This document shows positions 9,340 through 19,949 of a DNA stretch of 64,000 bases, piece after piece. The notes beneath the pieces are model-generated. The model was given only the letters and a program-made list of their open reading frames with translations, did not search any database and was not told the DNA's origin. This DNA comes from Psychrosphaera algicola (lineage in GTDB: Bacteria; Pseudomonadota; Gammaproteobacteria; Enterobacterales; Alteromonadaceae), in contig NZ_JAQOMS010000002.1 in the NCBI RefSeq assembly GCF_028401425.1, positions 1,364,001 to 1,428,000 on the forward strand. The letters run 5' to 3'. Numbering within the stretch: position 1 is the first letter of the stretch; each line of letters begins with the position of its first letter. A program made the translations under genes and the position numbers.

Positions 9340-12288
9340 CTAGTACTGATACCTTAATCCAAACCACCCTTGTACCGAATATTCGTCTTCGGGTGAGATC
9401 AATGTTGCTAAACCATAGTCAAAAACCAAGTCACTCAGGCCTGTTCCATACATATTGATTTTTTCTTTGCTTCTTAATCCGACAATTTCCATTATGACAT
9501 AGCTATCGACTACTAGTTCTGAGTAATAAAATTGAGTTCCGCCGGTACGGCTAGACAACGCAAATGTTATCCGCTCGAATTTGTCACCAGAGTCATAACC
9601 AAATGGCAACTCTGGTGCAAACTGCCAATGGCTAAACATGTCTTCTGCAATTAGCGTCGATGGCATACCACCGATGGACAACAAATCATAACTACTATCT
9701 TTTCGCTCTGCGCTTAAATAGTCAGTGGTAAACAAGATACCTTGATAGTGAGCACCAAGCGACAATTGTAAATCTGTGCCTGTCCAGTCATCTACGCCGG
9801 CCACTAAATCTCGTTCAGTTTCACCACTTAGCCAATTTATACTAGACGACTGCACAACGCCCCATGATTGTCGGTCAAACCAGAACTGCTGTTTATGACC
9901 AAACGACATTGACTTATCAGAGACCACAGCATAACCATCTGGCTCATACTCATTGTGATCGTAACTCGCATTAAATTCACCACTATAAGTTTCAAATAAA
10001 CGATAAGGATAATCTGCGCTAAATCCGACACCTGCAAACGTCGTTTTGTCGCCTCTGACACTATGGCCTTGTTCGTTAAAGTCTAAATTAAAATAATGAA
10101 AATCTGCCGTCAGATTTATCGGATATTTTCGAAAATTAAGGTAACCACTTACTCCCGCAGCAGTATTACTTAAGGAATCTAAACTCGCATTAAGTTGCCA
10201 GTTCAAAATTTGTAACAAGTCACCGCCTTTAACGCCAATTTCCAACAAATTAGTGGAGGCACTATTAAATTGCCCGCCTACCGTAAGTGTTTTATCTTGA
10301 CGCCATAGGCCTTCCGAAGAATTGTAATCTAAATGTTCTCCTATTGAATCGTCCTGATTAAAGGAGGCTGCAGGCATTTTAATTGGGTATGGGCTAATAG
10401 ATTCTAGGTATTCCCAATTTTGTTGGTCTGAAATCCCAAATACGCGATGCCAATTTCCTTTAGACGTCTGAAACGAATACAAATTTGGACCTGTTGAACG
10501 ATATGAAGAAAATAAAATTGTAGTGCCTAGCTTATTTGGTAACTCCATCGGCTAAGGCAACCGGGACATGGCCCTGTGTTAATGCAAATAATTTTTGATC
10601 TTCAAACTCGTAACGATACATTTTTAATGCTTCGCCCTTACCTGCAACATAATAAAGCGCCTTACCATCTCGAGACCAATTTAAAAACGATAAGAACTGG
10701 TATTCGTGTGGCAACGCTACATAACTTGTTTCTTGGGTCGTCAAATTTCTTATTTTAATTCGCCATGGTTGATTTACATTATGTTCAAGGTAGGCCAGCT
10801 GGCTATTGTTTGTCGGGTTCACTCGTGGGAAGTCATACCCGTATTGTAATGACGCGGTTTCAATTTCATTAGCCTGAACCGTGCCACTTAAATTGGTAAT
10901 ATTAAACTGCACCAACGAAGAATAGCCGAACTTATTTAATTCGGCATAAACACGACCACTAGCAATGTCGACATCAAATCGTCTGACATTTAGTCCATCA
11001 GTCAGTTGCGTTACATTGCCGGTGGATAATTTCCACTTAAATAAATCTTGGTGTTTAAAATTATTACTGTCCGTTGTACTGGAAACAAACAGCAACGCAT
11101 CGTCTCCCATCCAACGTGGGTGGCGAATACCATTAAAATTACGCTGCGCAAGGTTAAATTTTTTCTTACGTTTAAAAATAACTGGCGGCGTATCAGCAAT
11201 GTCTATTGGATCGGCTTCAATTAAATCTTTTTGTGCTTTTTCAAACTTTTCTTTCGCTTTGATATTTTCTTTGGTTTCATAAACCACTAGATTGACTTTA
11301 GCGTTTGGTCCCTTTGACTTCTCGACAACAGCTAAAAGTTCACTATTTGGGCTTAATGTTGGTTCTGCTAATTCAAAATCACCATCTAACCAAAGACTGT
11401 ATTTATCCATGATGTCTTTGTTTTCAAGATTCATCACTTTTTGCGTAAATTCGGCAACAAAACGTTGATATAGAAGCTGAGCGGGTTGATTAAAAACGCC
11501 GACAAAGGCTTTTTCAAAGTTTCGTTTTTTGGCGCCTTTCATCCGTGTCCAAACAGCGTCTAATTTTTTCTCACTGTAGTTGGCTTCAATCCAAGCTAAA
11601 AATCTACCACCGACTAAGTAAGCCATATTACCGATCCGATATCGACCGCTTGTACTGCTAAGTTCATTATAAGTCGGCCAGCCACCTTCACGTGCAAATT
11701 GCTGTAACATCATTTCAACTTGCACATCGTACAATCGGCCACGGCCTGTAAGTTTTGACTCCAGCAGGGTCGCATAACCTTCCGCGACCCATCGTTCGGT
11801 AATTCCGTTTGTTACATCATAAATATCATAAATAGACGCCACAAAGTTGGTCCATGTGTTACGACTCGGTTGAGCGAGGTGCAACAAATGTGCATATTCA
11901 TGAAGTGATAAAAGTTGTGGCCAACTTGAAGAATTAGAAATCTGAGAGTCAGATTGTGGTGCTGTTGCAAATAACGCCATAAAAGGCTTATTACTATATG
12001 GAATTGCAAAGCCATTCGAGTCATTTAAAGGGTCAAAAACAACCACATTGACGACTTCTGGTAGGGATCTTTTTGCTGCTGTAATAATACGGTTCGCGAC
12101 GCTTCCATTTCATGTGCAGCTGCTATAGACCACTCCTCATATTCGGCAGTGTAATGAATCCGAAAATGTTCAGTTTTAAATATTTTCCAGTCCAATTTAG
12201 ACATAGGGTCTGCAATACCCTGCCCACTCGCTACAATAAACATCAACAATAAAAAGTTAATTAACAATATAATTCGGTTTTTGAACAT
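9340..12288 (-). CDS. Secreted gluzincin-type peptidase with beta-propeller and C-terminal barrel-like region, frameshifted twice
   Basis: One gene of about 980 residues read across breaks near 12050 (a CCC run short by one C) and near 10540 (one extra A). It begins with a signal peptide (LLINFLLLMFIVASGQGIA). The segment SKLDWKIFKTEHFRIHYT matches the start of peptidase-MA-like proteins, and LSLHEYAHLLHL supplies a zinc-binding HExxH, with E of ERWVAEGYATLLE a candidate third ligand. The middle repeats WSRDGKALYYVAGK and SPNSELLAVVEK, typical of TolB/WD40-like PD40 propeller blades. The last 400 residues are Tyr/Trp-rich alternating strands ending in FGLRYQY, like an outer-membrane barrel. 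The substrate is unknown. Confidence 0.75.
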
Positions 12289-12436
12289 TTAAAATCCTTG
12301 TCGCCTTAACCTCAAATTTAATGATGACATTAAGCCTGCTTTTTTCTTTAATACTGACAATATACTAAATTATAACAAAATGTTTTAGGTGGCGACCAAA
12401 ACATTGTTATGCTGTAAAAAAGTTAGGAATTTAAAC

Positions 12437-13452
12437 ATGATGGAAGTATTCGACTCCTTAAAAGCAAAGTTTTTTGACAATTTGAGTCAACCTCAAAAAA
12501 TCTATCTATTTGCATTTCTCCTGCAACTTTTGTTTTTTGCAACTGATGATCTCATTGCATTTTCAACTATTGGCTTTATCGCAATTATCGGTATAGCAAT
12601 GGAGGTATGGCCTAAATTTGTTGCCGTCTGAACAATTTGTTAGGCCGATTCATTATCATTATCAGTTATGCAATCGTTGCAAATTTTGCGGTGGCATTTG
12701 CTGCACAAAAAGTGAATGAAGTGATTGGTATTGATCCTTCCCCGTTGTTTTATTCTATTGGATTTGCAACCCTACTTATGGCGCCAATATGGATGTTGAC
12801 GCTAAGTGCAACGATTATGGTCCTTTATGTGATTTTTTTGCAATCACTTATTTTATTAAGAATATTTCTCAAAATAATTAGGCTTGATAAGTTGTTTCAA
12901 TCTAAGGCCCCAAAAAGTAGTTTGTCATTAGCTTTACTTAAATTATTTCTAATTCCAGCCATGCTTACGACTTTAACTTCAGCCATTGAATTTTACAGCG
13001 GTGAATTTAACTCCGCAAACATGCAACAAACTGTAAAAGATATCGGCAAAAGTTCGCCTTATAATAACAGAGCCGATGACAATAATGTTGCTGGTGATAG
13101 CAGTACAGAGGCTGTTTTATCCAAAAGTAAGGAACAGGAAATAGCGGAAGAAATCCTAGCGGCGACACTCGTCGAAGATAATATTACTGTTATTACAGAT
13201 GGAAAAGCGACAAATGAGACAGATAAAGAGGTCGACGATGACGAAGAGCTTGATTATGATTTCACCTTTAATCACCTCATCGCCATATTTGTACACAATG
13301 TCGAACTATTTAAATTTTCACAGTGCATCAAAACAGATAAAGAACGCGTTTTATCAATAGGCGAATTTGATATTTTAGTCAGTACGCCTGATAAAAATGC
13401 GCAATACGGACACAAGTTTACTGTTAGAAATTGCCAATTAAAATCTTTTTAA
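12437..13452 (+). CDS. Inner-membrane protein of unknown function, frameshifted
   Basis: Starts at MMEVFDSLKAKFFDNL after an AGGA site. Four to five hydrophobic segments follow (YLFAFLLQLLFF, FIAIIGIAMEVW, FIIIISYAIVANFAVAFA, LLMAPIWMLTLSATIMVLYVIFL). After these comes a hydrophilic acidic region (TDKEVDDDEELDYDF) and a C-terminal domain with two cysteines (SQCIK, RNCQLKSF). The frame changes near 12630 between WPKFVAV and NNLLGRFIII, probably an indel. I recognise no family. It is flanked by the divergent peptidase gene and by repeat cluster A. Confidence 0.55.
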
Positions 13453-13539
13453 ACGGCTTAATGATAGGGTTTACCTTGTCCACTACACTGTCTTCATAAT
13501 GACCTAGAGAGCGTATTTACCAATATAAATGCGCTTTTT

Positions 13540-13760
13540 ATAACGCAGACACCCACCGTTGTTTTACGCTTCACACGCTCCTGCGCCAAATTATAACGTA
13601 GACACCCACCGTTGTTTTAAGCTTCAAACGCTCCTGCGCCAGATTATAACGCAGACACCCACCGTTGTTTTAAACCTCAAAAATTATAACGCAGACACCC
13701 ACCGTTGTTTTAAGCTTCAAACGCTCCTGCGCCAGTTTATAACGTAGACACCCACCAGGA
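13540..13760. repeat. Repeat cluster A: five copies of the GACACCCACC-core repeat, about 53-bp period
   Basis: Core copies begin near 13548, 13601, 13653, 13693 and 13747. The spacing is 53, 52, 40 and 54 bases; the 40-base unit has lost part of its filler. The filler is near-identical in each copy: GTTGTTTTAAGCTTCAAACG then CTCCTGCGCCAGATTATAAC. The cluster fills the gap between two convergent genes. Any open frame across it is a by-product of the repetition. Confidence 0.95.
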
Positions 13761-13764
13761 GGGA

Positions 13765-14838
13765 TTAATGCTGAACATCTACCTCTTGCCCATCGGTGAG
13801 TCGCTCAGCGCCGCGAATTGCTATTTTGTCGCCTTCGTTTAGTTCATGATCTGAAAGTTTAGGGTAAATTTCAATATATTCATCGTGCCCACTTCCCGTA
13901 TCGACAGGAATAGTAACGGCTTTATTATTTTCATCAATTTTTACAATATGTATTCCGTTTTTTCTAATAATGAGTGCATCACGATTTATCAACTTCACTA
14001 AAGTTGAATCTTGGAATTCAACTCTAACATCAACTAATTCTCCTGAAGCCCATTTAGCAGCATCTGCTCCAAGCAACAACGCTCTAATTTCAAATGTTTG
14101 AGAGCGAGTATCTGTTTGTGGAATAATCGATGTTACTTTACCAGTGGTGGCTTTATTAGCTCCGAGAGTTTCACCAATCAAAAATACGTTTTGGTCAATA
14201 GCGGCGTGGTTTAAGTATTTTATTGGCAAAAATAATCTCACTTCCTGCTTAGTCAGATCTAAAAGGTGAACAAGTTTATCTGCACGGTTTATTTCACTAC
14301 CTGGTTTTTCAAATCGTATGCCGACGACGCCTGTAAACGGTGCATAAATTGTCGCACGTTCAATTTGGTTTTCTATTTGTTCTAATTTATTACGAGCAAG
14401 ATCAATATTAGACTTTGCAAGATCGAGTTTATTTTTAGTTAGGTCAATTTGATATTGTGCTGTGGCATCGGTATTAGCCAATGATTGATAGCGTGCCAGT
14501 TCAATTTTTTGAAAATCAACATTTACCTGTGCGCGATCAATAATCAACAATTGCTCTGAACGACTTAACTTTAAAGGTTTCAAGTCAAATTTCGCAACTA
14601 TATCGCCTTTATGCAATAACATTCCAGGTTCTGCGACATACTCTAATCTACCAGAAATACCAGACGTTAATGTTACATCGCGTTTACCTACTATAGTACC
14701 GTGAACATCCACGGTTGCTTGAAAGCTTTTTTCCTGGATATGGTCAACTTTCACTGGCACAGATGCACTCGTTGAAGTAAATGAAGTGGCCATAAAGGCG
14801 ATGAATAACATGGCATTATAAAAACTTAACTTATTCAT
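13765..14838 (-). CDS. RND efflux periplasmic adaptor (membrane fusion protein)
   Basis: A HlyD/AcrA-type adaptor that links an inner-membrane RND pump to an outer-membrane channel. The start at 14838, after AGGTAAG, gives a signal peptide ending in TSTSASVPV. Then come the first lipoyl half (GTIVGKRDVTLTSGISGRLEYVAEPG), a helical hairpin with Gln/Leu-rich coiled coil (about 95-170), the second lipoyl half (ATIYAPFTGVVGIRFEKPG), and beta-barrel and membrane-proximal domains. The gene is intact at about 357 residues. It lies just downstream of the RND pump gene in the same direction, 115 bases away; the pump reads as broken while the adaptor does not. Confidence 0.88.
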   Translation of the reverse strand: MNKLSFYNAMLFIAFMATSFTSTSASVPVKVDHIQEKSFQATVDVHGTIVGKRDVTLTSGISGRLEYVAEPGMLLHKGDIVAKFDLKPLKLSRSEQLLIIDRAQVNVDFQKIELARYQSLANTDATAQYQIDLTKNKLDLAKSNIDLARNKLEQIENQIERATIYAPFTGVVGIRFEKPGSEINRADKLVHLLDLTKQEVRLFLPIKYLNHAAIDQNVFLIGETLGANKATTGKVTSIIPQTDTRSQTFEIRALLLGADAAKWASGELVDVRVEFQDSTLVKLINRDALIIRKNGIHIVKIDENNKAVTIPVDTGSGHDEYIEIYPKLSDHELNEGDKIAIRGAERLTDGQEVDVQH

Positions 14839-14953
14839 TAACTTACCTATTTCCCAATTTTTTGTCATATGTTTGTAAGGTTTGGTTAGCATGCAATTTC
14901 GCTTTATAAATTGCTCCAGAAAACACGACTGGATTAACATCAAGACTAACCAT

Positions 14954-17900
14954 TTACGATTGAATAATCGCTATATCACCGCCTTGTTTTGTCGCTACCA
15001 GACTTCCGCGTGGCGTAAGCAACAATAAGCTTGGCATAAGTATTAATGTAAATGCTGCACTAATAGCCATCCCACCTACAATAACGGTAGCTAATCCTCT
15101 ATATATTTCAGAGCCTACTCAAGGCATTAACATAAGTGGTAACATTCCGAACAAGCTTGTCAACGTGCTCAAATAGACTGGCCTGGAGCGAATTAACACC
15201 GCCTTTTTAACAGCATCTCTTATTGGTAACCCTTCCTTCTCTGCAACTCGGGTCTGATCAACCAGTAAAATGGCGTTATTAACCACTAGTCCTAGCAAAA
15301 TAATAAAGCCAACCATAGTTAATAAATCCAATGACTGAACCGTAAAAATATTTAATATTGCCATTGCAATAATGCCACCAGCGATTGCCATCGGCATAAC
15401 TAGCAACACTAGCAAACTATCCCCAGCAGACTTAAACAAAGCAGTCATCAGCAAGAACAAAATAAACAACGCCAACGCAAAGTTAATTGCCATGTCTTGA
15501 ATTGCAGAATTCATTTTTTGCGCATTCCCTCCCAGAATGACACTAGCGTCTCCTTCCAATGTGCTACTAAGTTTTTCGATAACTTGATGAGTCAAGATAA
15601 CTTGAGCTTCCTGTAAGGACATATCTTCTGGTGGCGTAACTTGAATCGAAACTGTTCGTTTCCCATTGATTCGTCTTAACTGAGAAGGACCAACGGTTCG
15701 AGTAATTGTTGCTAATTCACCTATTGTTTGGACACCTGCGTCAGGCGTGAAGATAGGCAAAGTAGCTAGCTCTTCCGGCGAGGACCACGTGTTTGATCTC
15801 AGAATAACATTTAGCCTCTCGTTACCATTGAAGTATTCATTAACAAACATCCCACTTGTAAATGCTTGAATCGCCTGCGCTACATCTCGTCTGCTCAACC
15901 CTGCCTGTGTGATCCTGCGATCATTAGGTTCAATCCGAAGTTCTGGCTCTGACATATCTAGCGCGGGAAATGGCTGAGCAGTTGCACCAGAGCATCGTAT
16001 CAGAAATCAAAGAAATCCCTGTTTTAGCCACATCAAATAAGTGCTCCAAATCAGAACCGGTTAAGTCAATGCTAATCATCCTTCCGTTACCACCATTTGC
16101 AACTTGGATCATTGAGCCTCTAAATAGAAATACTTGTGTATCTGGTAAATCTGCAAATATTTCTTTTCTTGCCACATCCATCAACTCAACAACTTTTGTA
16201 GGGTCATCTGAATAAACAAAACCACCGGCATTTGCCCCAAACACATAAAAGTTAAAATCCTTAATCCTTGGCTGTTTTTCACCTAAATAGTAAGGCATTA
16301 ATCTTTTTTGACCCTACTAGCAATCTCTTCTTCCATAAATTCAATATTGCCACCATAGGTGGGGTAATTAGACTATAAAAGAATCCATCTGTAGGTGCTC
16401 GAGGCATGAAGTCGGTTTTTGGCAATAACAAAAAACAACAACGACAGACCCTACTAATATGCTAGACACCCACCCTATTTGTTTTAATTTTGTATTAGTT
16501 AATTTATCTATTAAATTAGCCAATTTCGTCCAGTAAAGAACAAACCTATCCTTTTCAGAAAAACCGGAAAATAAATATTGATTAGCTATAGGTATTATTG
16601 TTAAAGCACTAATTAGTGATGCAACAACTGCGATTGAAAGCGTGAGAGCCAAATCAGAAAAAAGTTGCCCTTCTATTCCAGCCATAAATAGTATCGGTAA
16701 AAAGATTGCAACACTTGTTGATGTTGACGCAAATAACGCCCCAGAAACCTGTGTCGCCCCACGAATTACGGCTTTTTTATTAGAAAGCCCTTCAGACTTT
16801 AGCCTAGAAATATTTTCCTGAACGATTATGGCTGCATCTAAAACCAAACCAACTGAAAACGCTAAACCAGCTAGTGATATTACATTTATTGTTCTATCAA
16901 ATGCGCCCAATGCTAAAAAGGCCATCATCAATGAAACAGGAATTGTCGAAGCAATTACCAAGGTCGGTTTTATCCCTCTAAAAAACAAATACAGGATGCC
17001 CAAAGCTAACAAGACACCCAAACCTAAATTGCTCTTGACTAAGTCCAATGCATTTCGAATGTGAACAGAAGCGTCGTAACTTAGCTCTATACTAAGTCCC
17101 TCCTTCCCCAAAGCCCCATTATTAAGCTCATCAATTGCTTGGTTTATTCCATCTAAAACCGCGACCGTGTTAGATTCATTAGTACGAGATATCGTAATAT
17201 AGTAGGCTGGTTTGCCATTACGTAACGTTAATGACTGCCTATCTGTATAGGTTTCACGAACCGTGGCAACGTCTCGCAGGTAAATAGGTCGATTATCACT
17301 ATATCCAATGCGCATATCGGTCAGATTATCTGGAGAGTATTTTCCAGTGAAACGAACTGTAAATTGTCGGCGCCCTACATTTGCCACTCCGCCTGATACG
17401 TCAGTGGCACTAGAAACAGTACTTGCCACCTGTTGGATTGGAATTCCATACGAAGCAAGTTTATGGGGATTAAACTCAATTCGGAGTTCTTTTGGCCGCT
17501 GACTTTGCATATTTACCGCAGATACGCCTGGTATTCGAGTTAACCTAGGTTCTACAATGTCATCCAGTACTTTCTGATATTCCGCCATATCATGGCTTAC
17601 ATCACCTGACTGCGGAACAACGAGTAATGACGCTGCCGCGGCCCTCCACCGCCAGCTCCATTTCCACCGCCGCCAGCAACAACTATAGGCTCCATAGCAT
17701 CTATCGGCAGAGGTGGGGCTTGATTCAGGCTAGTCAATACATCCAACAATGCTTGTTGCATATCAGCGCCAACTTCAAATGTTAAATTAATTGATCCCCC
17801 ACCTCTAGATATTTGAGTCGTAACTTCCAACGCTCCATAGGTGTGTTTTTACTGCATTTTCAATAGGCTCGATAATTACGGACTCTATTTCCTCAGGTGC

Positions 17901-18062
17901 AGCTTGCCTCCAACCTGCAAAAATAGATATTTGTGGTTGCTCTATGGTGGGTGTCAACTGTATTGGAAGCTTGAAAATGGTAATTGCACCAAAAAGCATT
18001 ATTAAAACAATGATGACCATTACACTGGCCGGATTAGATAGAGAAGTCCGCGTTAAATTCAT
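14954..18062 (-). pseudogene. RND multidrug efflux permease (AcrB/MdtBC-type), disrupted
   Basis: The whole length of an HAE1-type RND permease (about 1030 residues) can be followed in pieces. These are the N-terminal helix and periplasmic start (ASVMVIIVLIMLFGAITIF, LTPTIEQPQISI), RIPGVSAVN, the helix block with GLAFSVGLVLDAAIIVQENI, a second periplasmic loop (QPRIKDFNFYVFGANAGG), and FIILLGLVVNNAILLVDQT near the end. The last part is EIYRGLATVIVGG. Frame changes fall near 17850, 17640, 16430, 16350, 16305 and 15995. In addition an in-frame TGA at 15119-15121 sits where PGxGSE normally has glycine. Several breaks are homopolymer-type, but the stop and the density suggest that real decay may be mixed with sequencing error. 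Confidence 0.75.
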
Positions 18063-18092
18063 CTTTGCCCACAAAAGTTACTAAATAATTAC

Positions 18093-18112
18093 TTAATCTT
18101 AATCTTAATCTT
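18093..18112. repeat. Hexanucleotide repeat TTAATC x3
   Basis: Three and a third perfect tandem copies directly upstream of the RND permease start, in its probable 5' untranslated region. Confidence 0.85.
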
Positions 18113-18268
18113 AAAATTTGAATTACTAAATAGTGAATTAATTTCAATTCACCGTATTGAGTTGAATGCGTGTTTATGCGCGTTGATATACAAAATATTA
18201 ATATTTTGTAACAAATACCCTGAATATTGGCTCAAGATTTACACCAAATTCATAATATTCTTAGTAGC

Positions 18269-18303
18269 AGATGTAGATGTAGATGTAGATGTAGATGTAG
18301 ATA
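18269..18303. repeat. Hexanucleotide repeat AGATGT, five copies plus partial
   Basis: A perfect short tandem array with a 6-base period between the permease promoter region and the end of the transposase gene. Such arrays vary in copy number by strand slippage. Confidence 0.9.
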
Positions 18304-18379
18304 ATAAAACAGGCGTAGCGTTCAGGCTATATTAAGATGGGCGTCTAGAGGTTTTTGTTCATTCATAAAGTATTTTGCC

Positions 18380-19333
18380 TTAGGTTAAATTAGGTCTCCG
18401 TTTATGGTTTTGAAGTTTTGCATATTTTGTAATTGAACTTTCACAGCCAACAGGGCCTCTGAAAAATTCTTCAAATGAATTTGTCAGCTCCAACCATTTA
18501 GTATTTTCAAATCCCAATTGCCCTAAAAGTGAATTTTCATGAATAGCTCTTGCTGTTTTATCATTCAATTTATCAATAAAACAATCAGCTGTATTTTGCA
18601 CTAAATCTATATAAGCTATGGTGTCCAAAGTAAAATCTGAGCTATCGTTTTTACTAAATTTTTTCAATTTACTAAAAGTTTTCCCGGTCGATGCCGCATT
18701 CAGTTTGTGAAAAATACTTGTATATTTTGAATCACCTAACGTTTTACATACACCAGCGCGCAGAGGGTTCAAATCTATATAAACCATGCAAGCCAAAATA
18801 GCAGAATTATCTAAAAGCGCTTGAGATTTAAACCTGCCTTCCCAAAAACGTCCTGTGCAATTATCTTCTCTATTCGCTTTTCTCGCGATCCCCTCATTTA
18901 ACACACGCATAAACCAACTAATACAGGATAGGCGCCCGCGGTAAACTTCTGCTGTGGCTATTACAGCTTCCTGCTCGGTTTTCGTTAAACTTTGAGCTCC
19001 GTCCTTTGCATATTTTCGGGTCAACACAGTTCCTTTGAAAATTTGATGCCACCGCCATAATACCTCCAGTGTAGTCCAACTTTCAGCCTGATCAGTCTTA
19101 ACATGCAGTAAGCTATGGGTATGGTTGTGCATAACTGCGTACGCACAAACTTCGATTGCAAATATTTTTGGAAGTTCTAATAACCGTTTTTCAACCCAAA
19201 TACGCCTATGCTCATAATTAACCCCAGTAGTTTTATCGACACCACATAAATACGCTCGTCGAACACAGCGTGAAATACAGTGATAGTAAGGAGTAGCGAT
19301 AATTGAAACCTGTTTATGTCGAGCAAGTGCCAT
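18380..19333 (-). CDS. REP-associated tyrosine transposase-like protein (RAYT, Y1/HUH family)
   Basis: An intact 317-residue protein. The N-terminal part has YYHCISRCVRRAYLCG and the metal-binding segment YAVMHNHTHSLLHV, in which HTH takes the place of the usual HVH pair. Later come the RAYT hallmarks CTGRFWEGRFKSQALL and MVYIDLNPLRAGV. These single-stranded-DNA transposases act on repetitive palindromic sequences and are usually single-copy and immobile in their host genome. AAGGAACTCA precedes the start. Upstream DNA carries three CTTCCTGC repeats and a 118-bp tandem duplication that contains the core of the dispersed repeat found elsewhere in the window. Confidence 0.88.
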   Translation of the reverse strand: MALARHKQVSIIATPYYHCISRCVRRAYLCGVDKTTGVNYEHRRIWVEKRLLELPKIFAIEVCAYAVMHNHTHSLLHVKTDQAESWTTLEVLWRWHQIFKGTVLTRKYAKDGAQSLTKTEQEAVIATAEVYRGRLSCISWFMRVLNEGIARKANREDNCTGRFWEGRFKSQALLDNSAILACMVYIDLNPLRAGVCKTLGDSKYTSIFHKLNAASTGKTFSKLKKFSKNDSSDFTLDTIAYIDLVQNTADCFIDKLNDKTARAIHENSLLGQLGFENTKWLELTNSFEEFFRGPVGCESSITKYAKLQNHKRRPNLT

Positions 19334-19375
19334 TGAGTTCCTTACAGTTTAGATGTGGATGCTCATCCTTGAGCA

Positions 19376-19468
19376 TATTGCTTCCTGCTGTAACAAAGTT
19401 GTTCGCCTTGTTATTGTTGCTTCCTGCAAAATTAAATAAGTAAATATTTAACCGATTTGCTTCCTGCG
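19376..19468. repeat. Three TTGCTTCCTGC direct repeats upstream of the transposase
   Basis: TTGCTTCCTGC occurs near 19378, 19417 and 19457, spaced 39-40 bases, immediately upstream of the transposase start. They might be recognition elements or remnants of a decayed tandem array. Confidence 0.7.
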
Positions 19469-19491
19469 ATAACAGAATGATGCATTTTATT

Positions 19492-19727
19492 ACCTGTGTC
19501 ACCTGTACCTAGGTACAGTTTTTTAAAAAATATTAGACTGCAACTCGATTTCGTTAACTTGGAGTTGGTTACCTAATGAAACATTAGTTGGGTGTCTGCT
19601 AAGTTTTTTACCTGTGTCACCTGTACCTAGGTACAGTTTTTTAAAAAATATTAGACTGCAACTCGATTTCGTTACCTTGGAGTTGGTTACCTAATGAAAC
19701 ATTAGTTGGGTGCCTGCTAAGTTTTGT
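19492..19727. repeat. 118-bp tandem duplication with a perfect palindrome and the dispersed-repeat core
   Basis: Two nearly identical units, 19492-19609 and 19610-19727. Each contains the 16-bp perfect palindrome CTGTACCTAGGTACAG and then TTTTTTAAAAAA. Each ends in TTGGGTGTCTGCTAAG (first copy) or the same with one T-to-C change (second copy). GGGTGTCTGC is the reverse complement of the core of the repeat clusters elsewhere in the window. The palindrome next to a RAYT gene suggests a REP-like element. Confidence 0.9.
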
Positions 19728-19737
19728 TTTTGTTTGA

Positions 19738-19786
19738 GTGGGTGTCTGCTAAGTTTTATCTGCTAAGTTTTATCTGCTAAGTTTTG
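19738..19786. repeat. Short tandem repeats of TCTGCTAAGTTTT (cluster B tail)
   Basis: GTGGGTGTCTGCTAAGTTTT is followed by two further TATCTGCTAAGTTTT units, a 15-base period. This continues the end of the 118-bp element, so the dispersed core appears here within a local tandem expansion. Confidence 0.85.
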
Positions 19787-19949
19787 AGTGAAGTCGTCGA
19801 AAAATAGCAATAAAATCGGTCCAAGGGTAAGTTTATAAACTTGATGATTTAACCTATTCCTAAACTGCCTAAACAGATACAAATTCTTATTGTTATCCTT
19901 TTATTCAAACTGGTAATCTAAACCCATATAGATTTGAAGAAGTATAAAA

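Larger units (their letters stand above)
18063..18379. other. Intergenic region with two hexanucleotide microsatellites
   Basis: Upstream of the RND permease. It contains (TTAATC)3 at 18093-18112, about 30 bases before the permease start codon, and (AGATGT)5 plus a partial unit at 18269-18303. No gene was seen. Confidence 0.8.

Noticed and set aside
15119..15121. Recoded TGA (selenocysteine) in the RND permease
   Set aside because: The position is a conserved glycine, no SECIS-like hairpin is evident, and the gene has many other breaks.
16462..16476. AGACACCCACCC inside the RND permease gene, like the repeat core
   Set aside because: It encodes conserved-frame residues (GWVSS), is a single copy and lacks the flanking AACG and filler, so a chance match is more likely.
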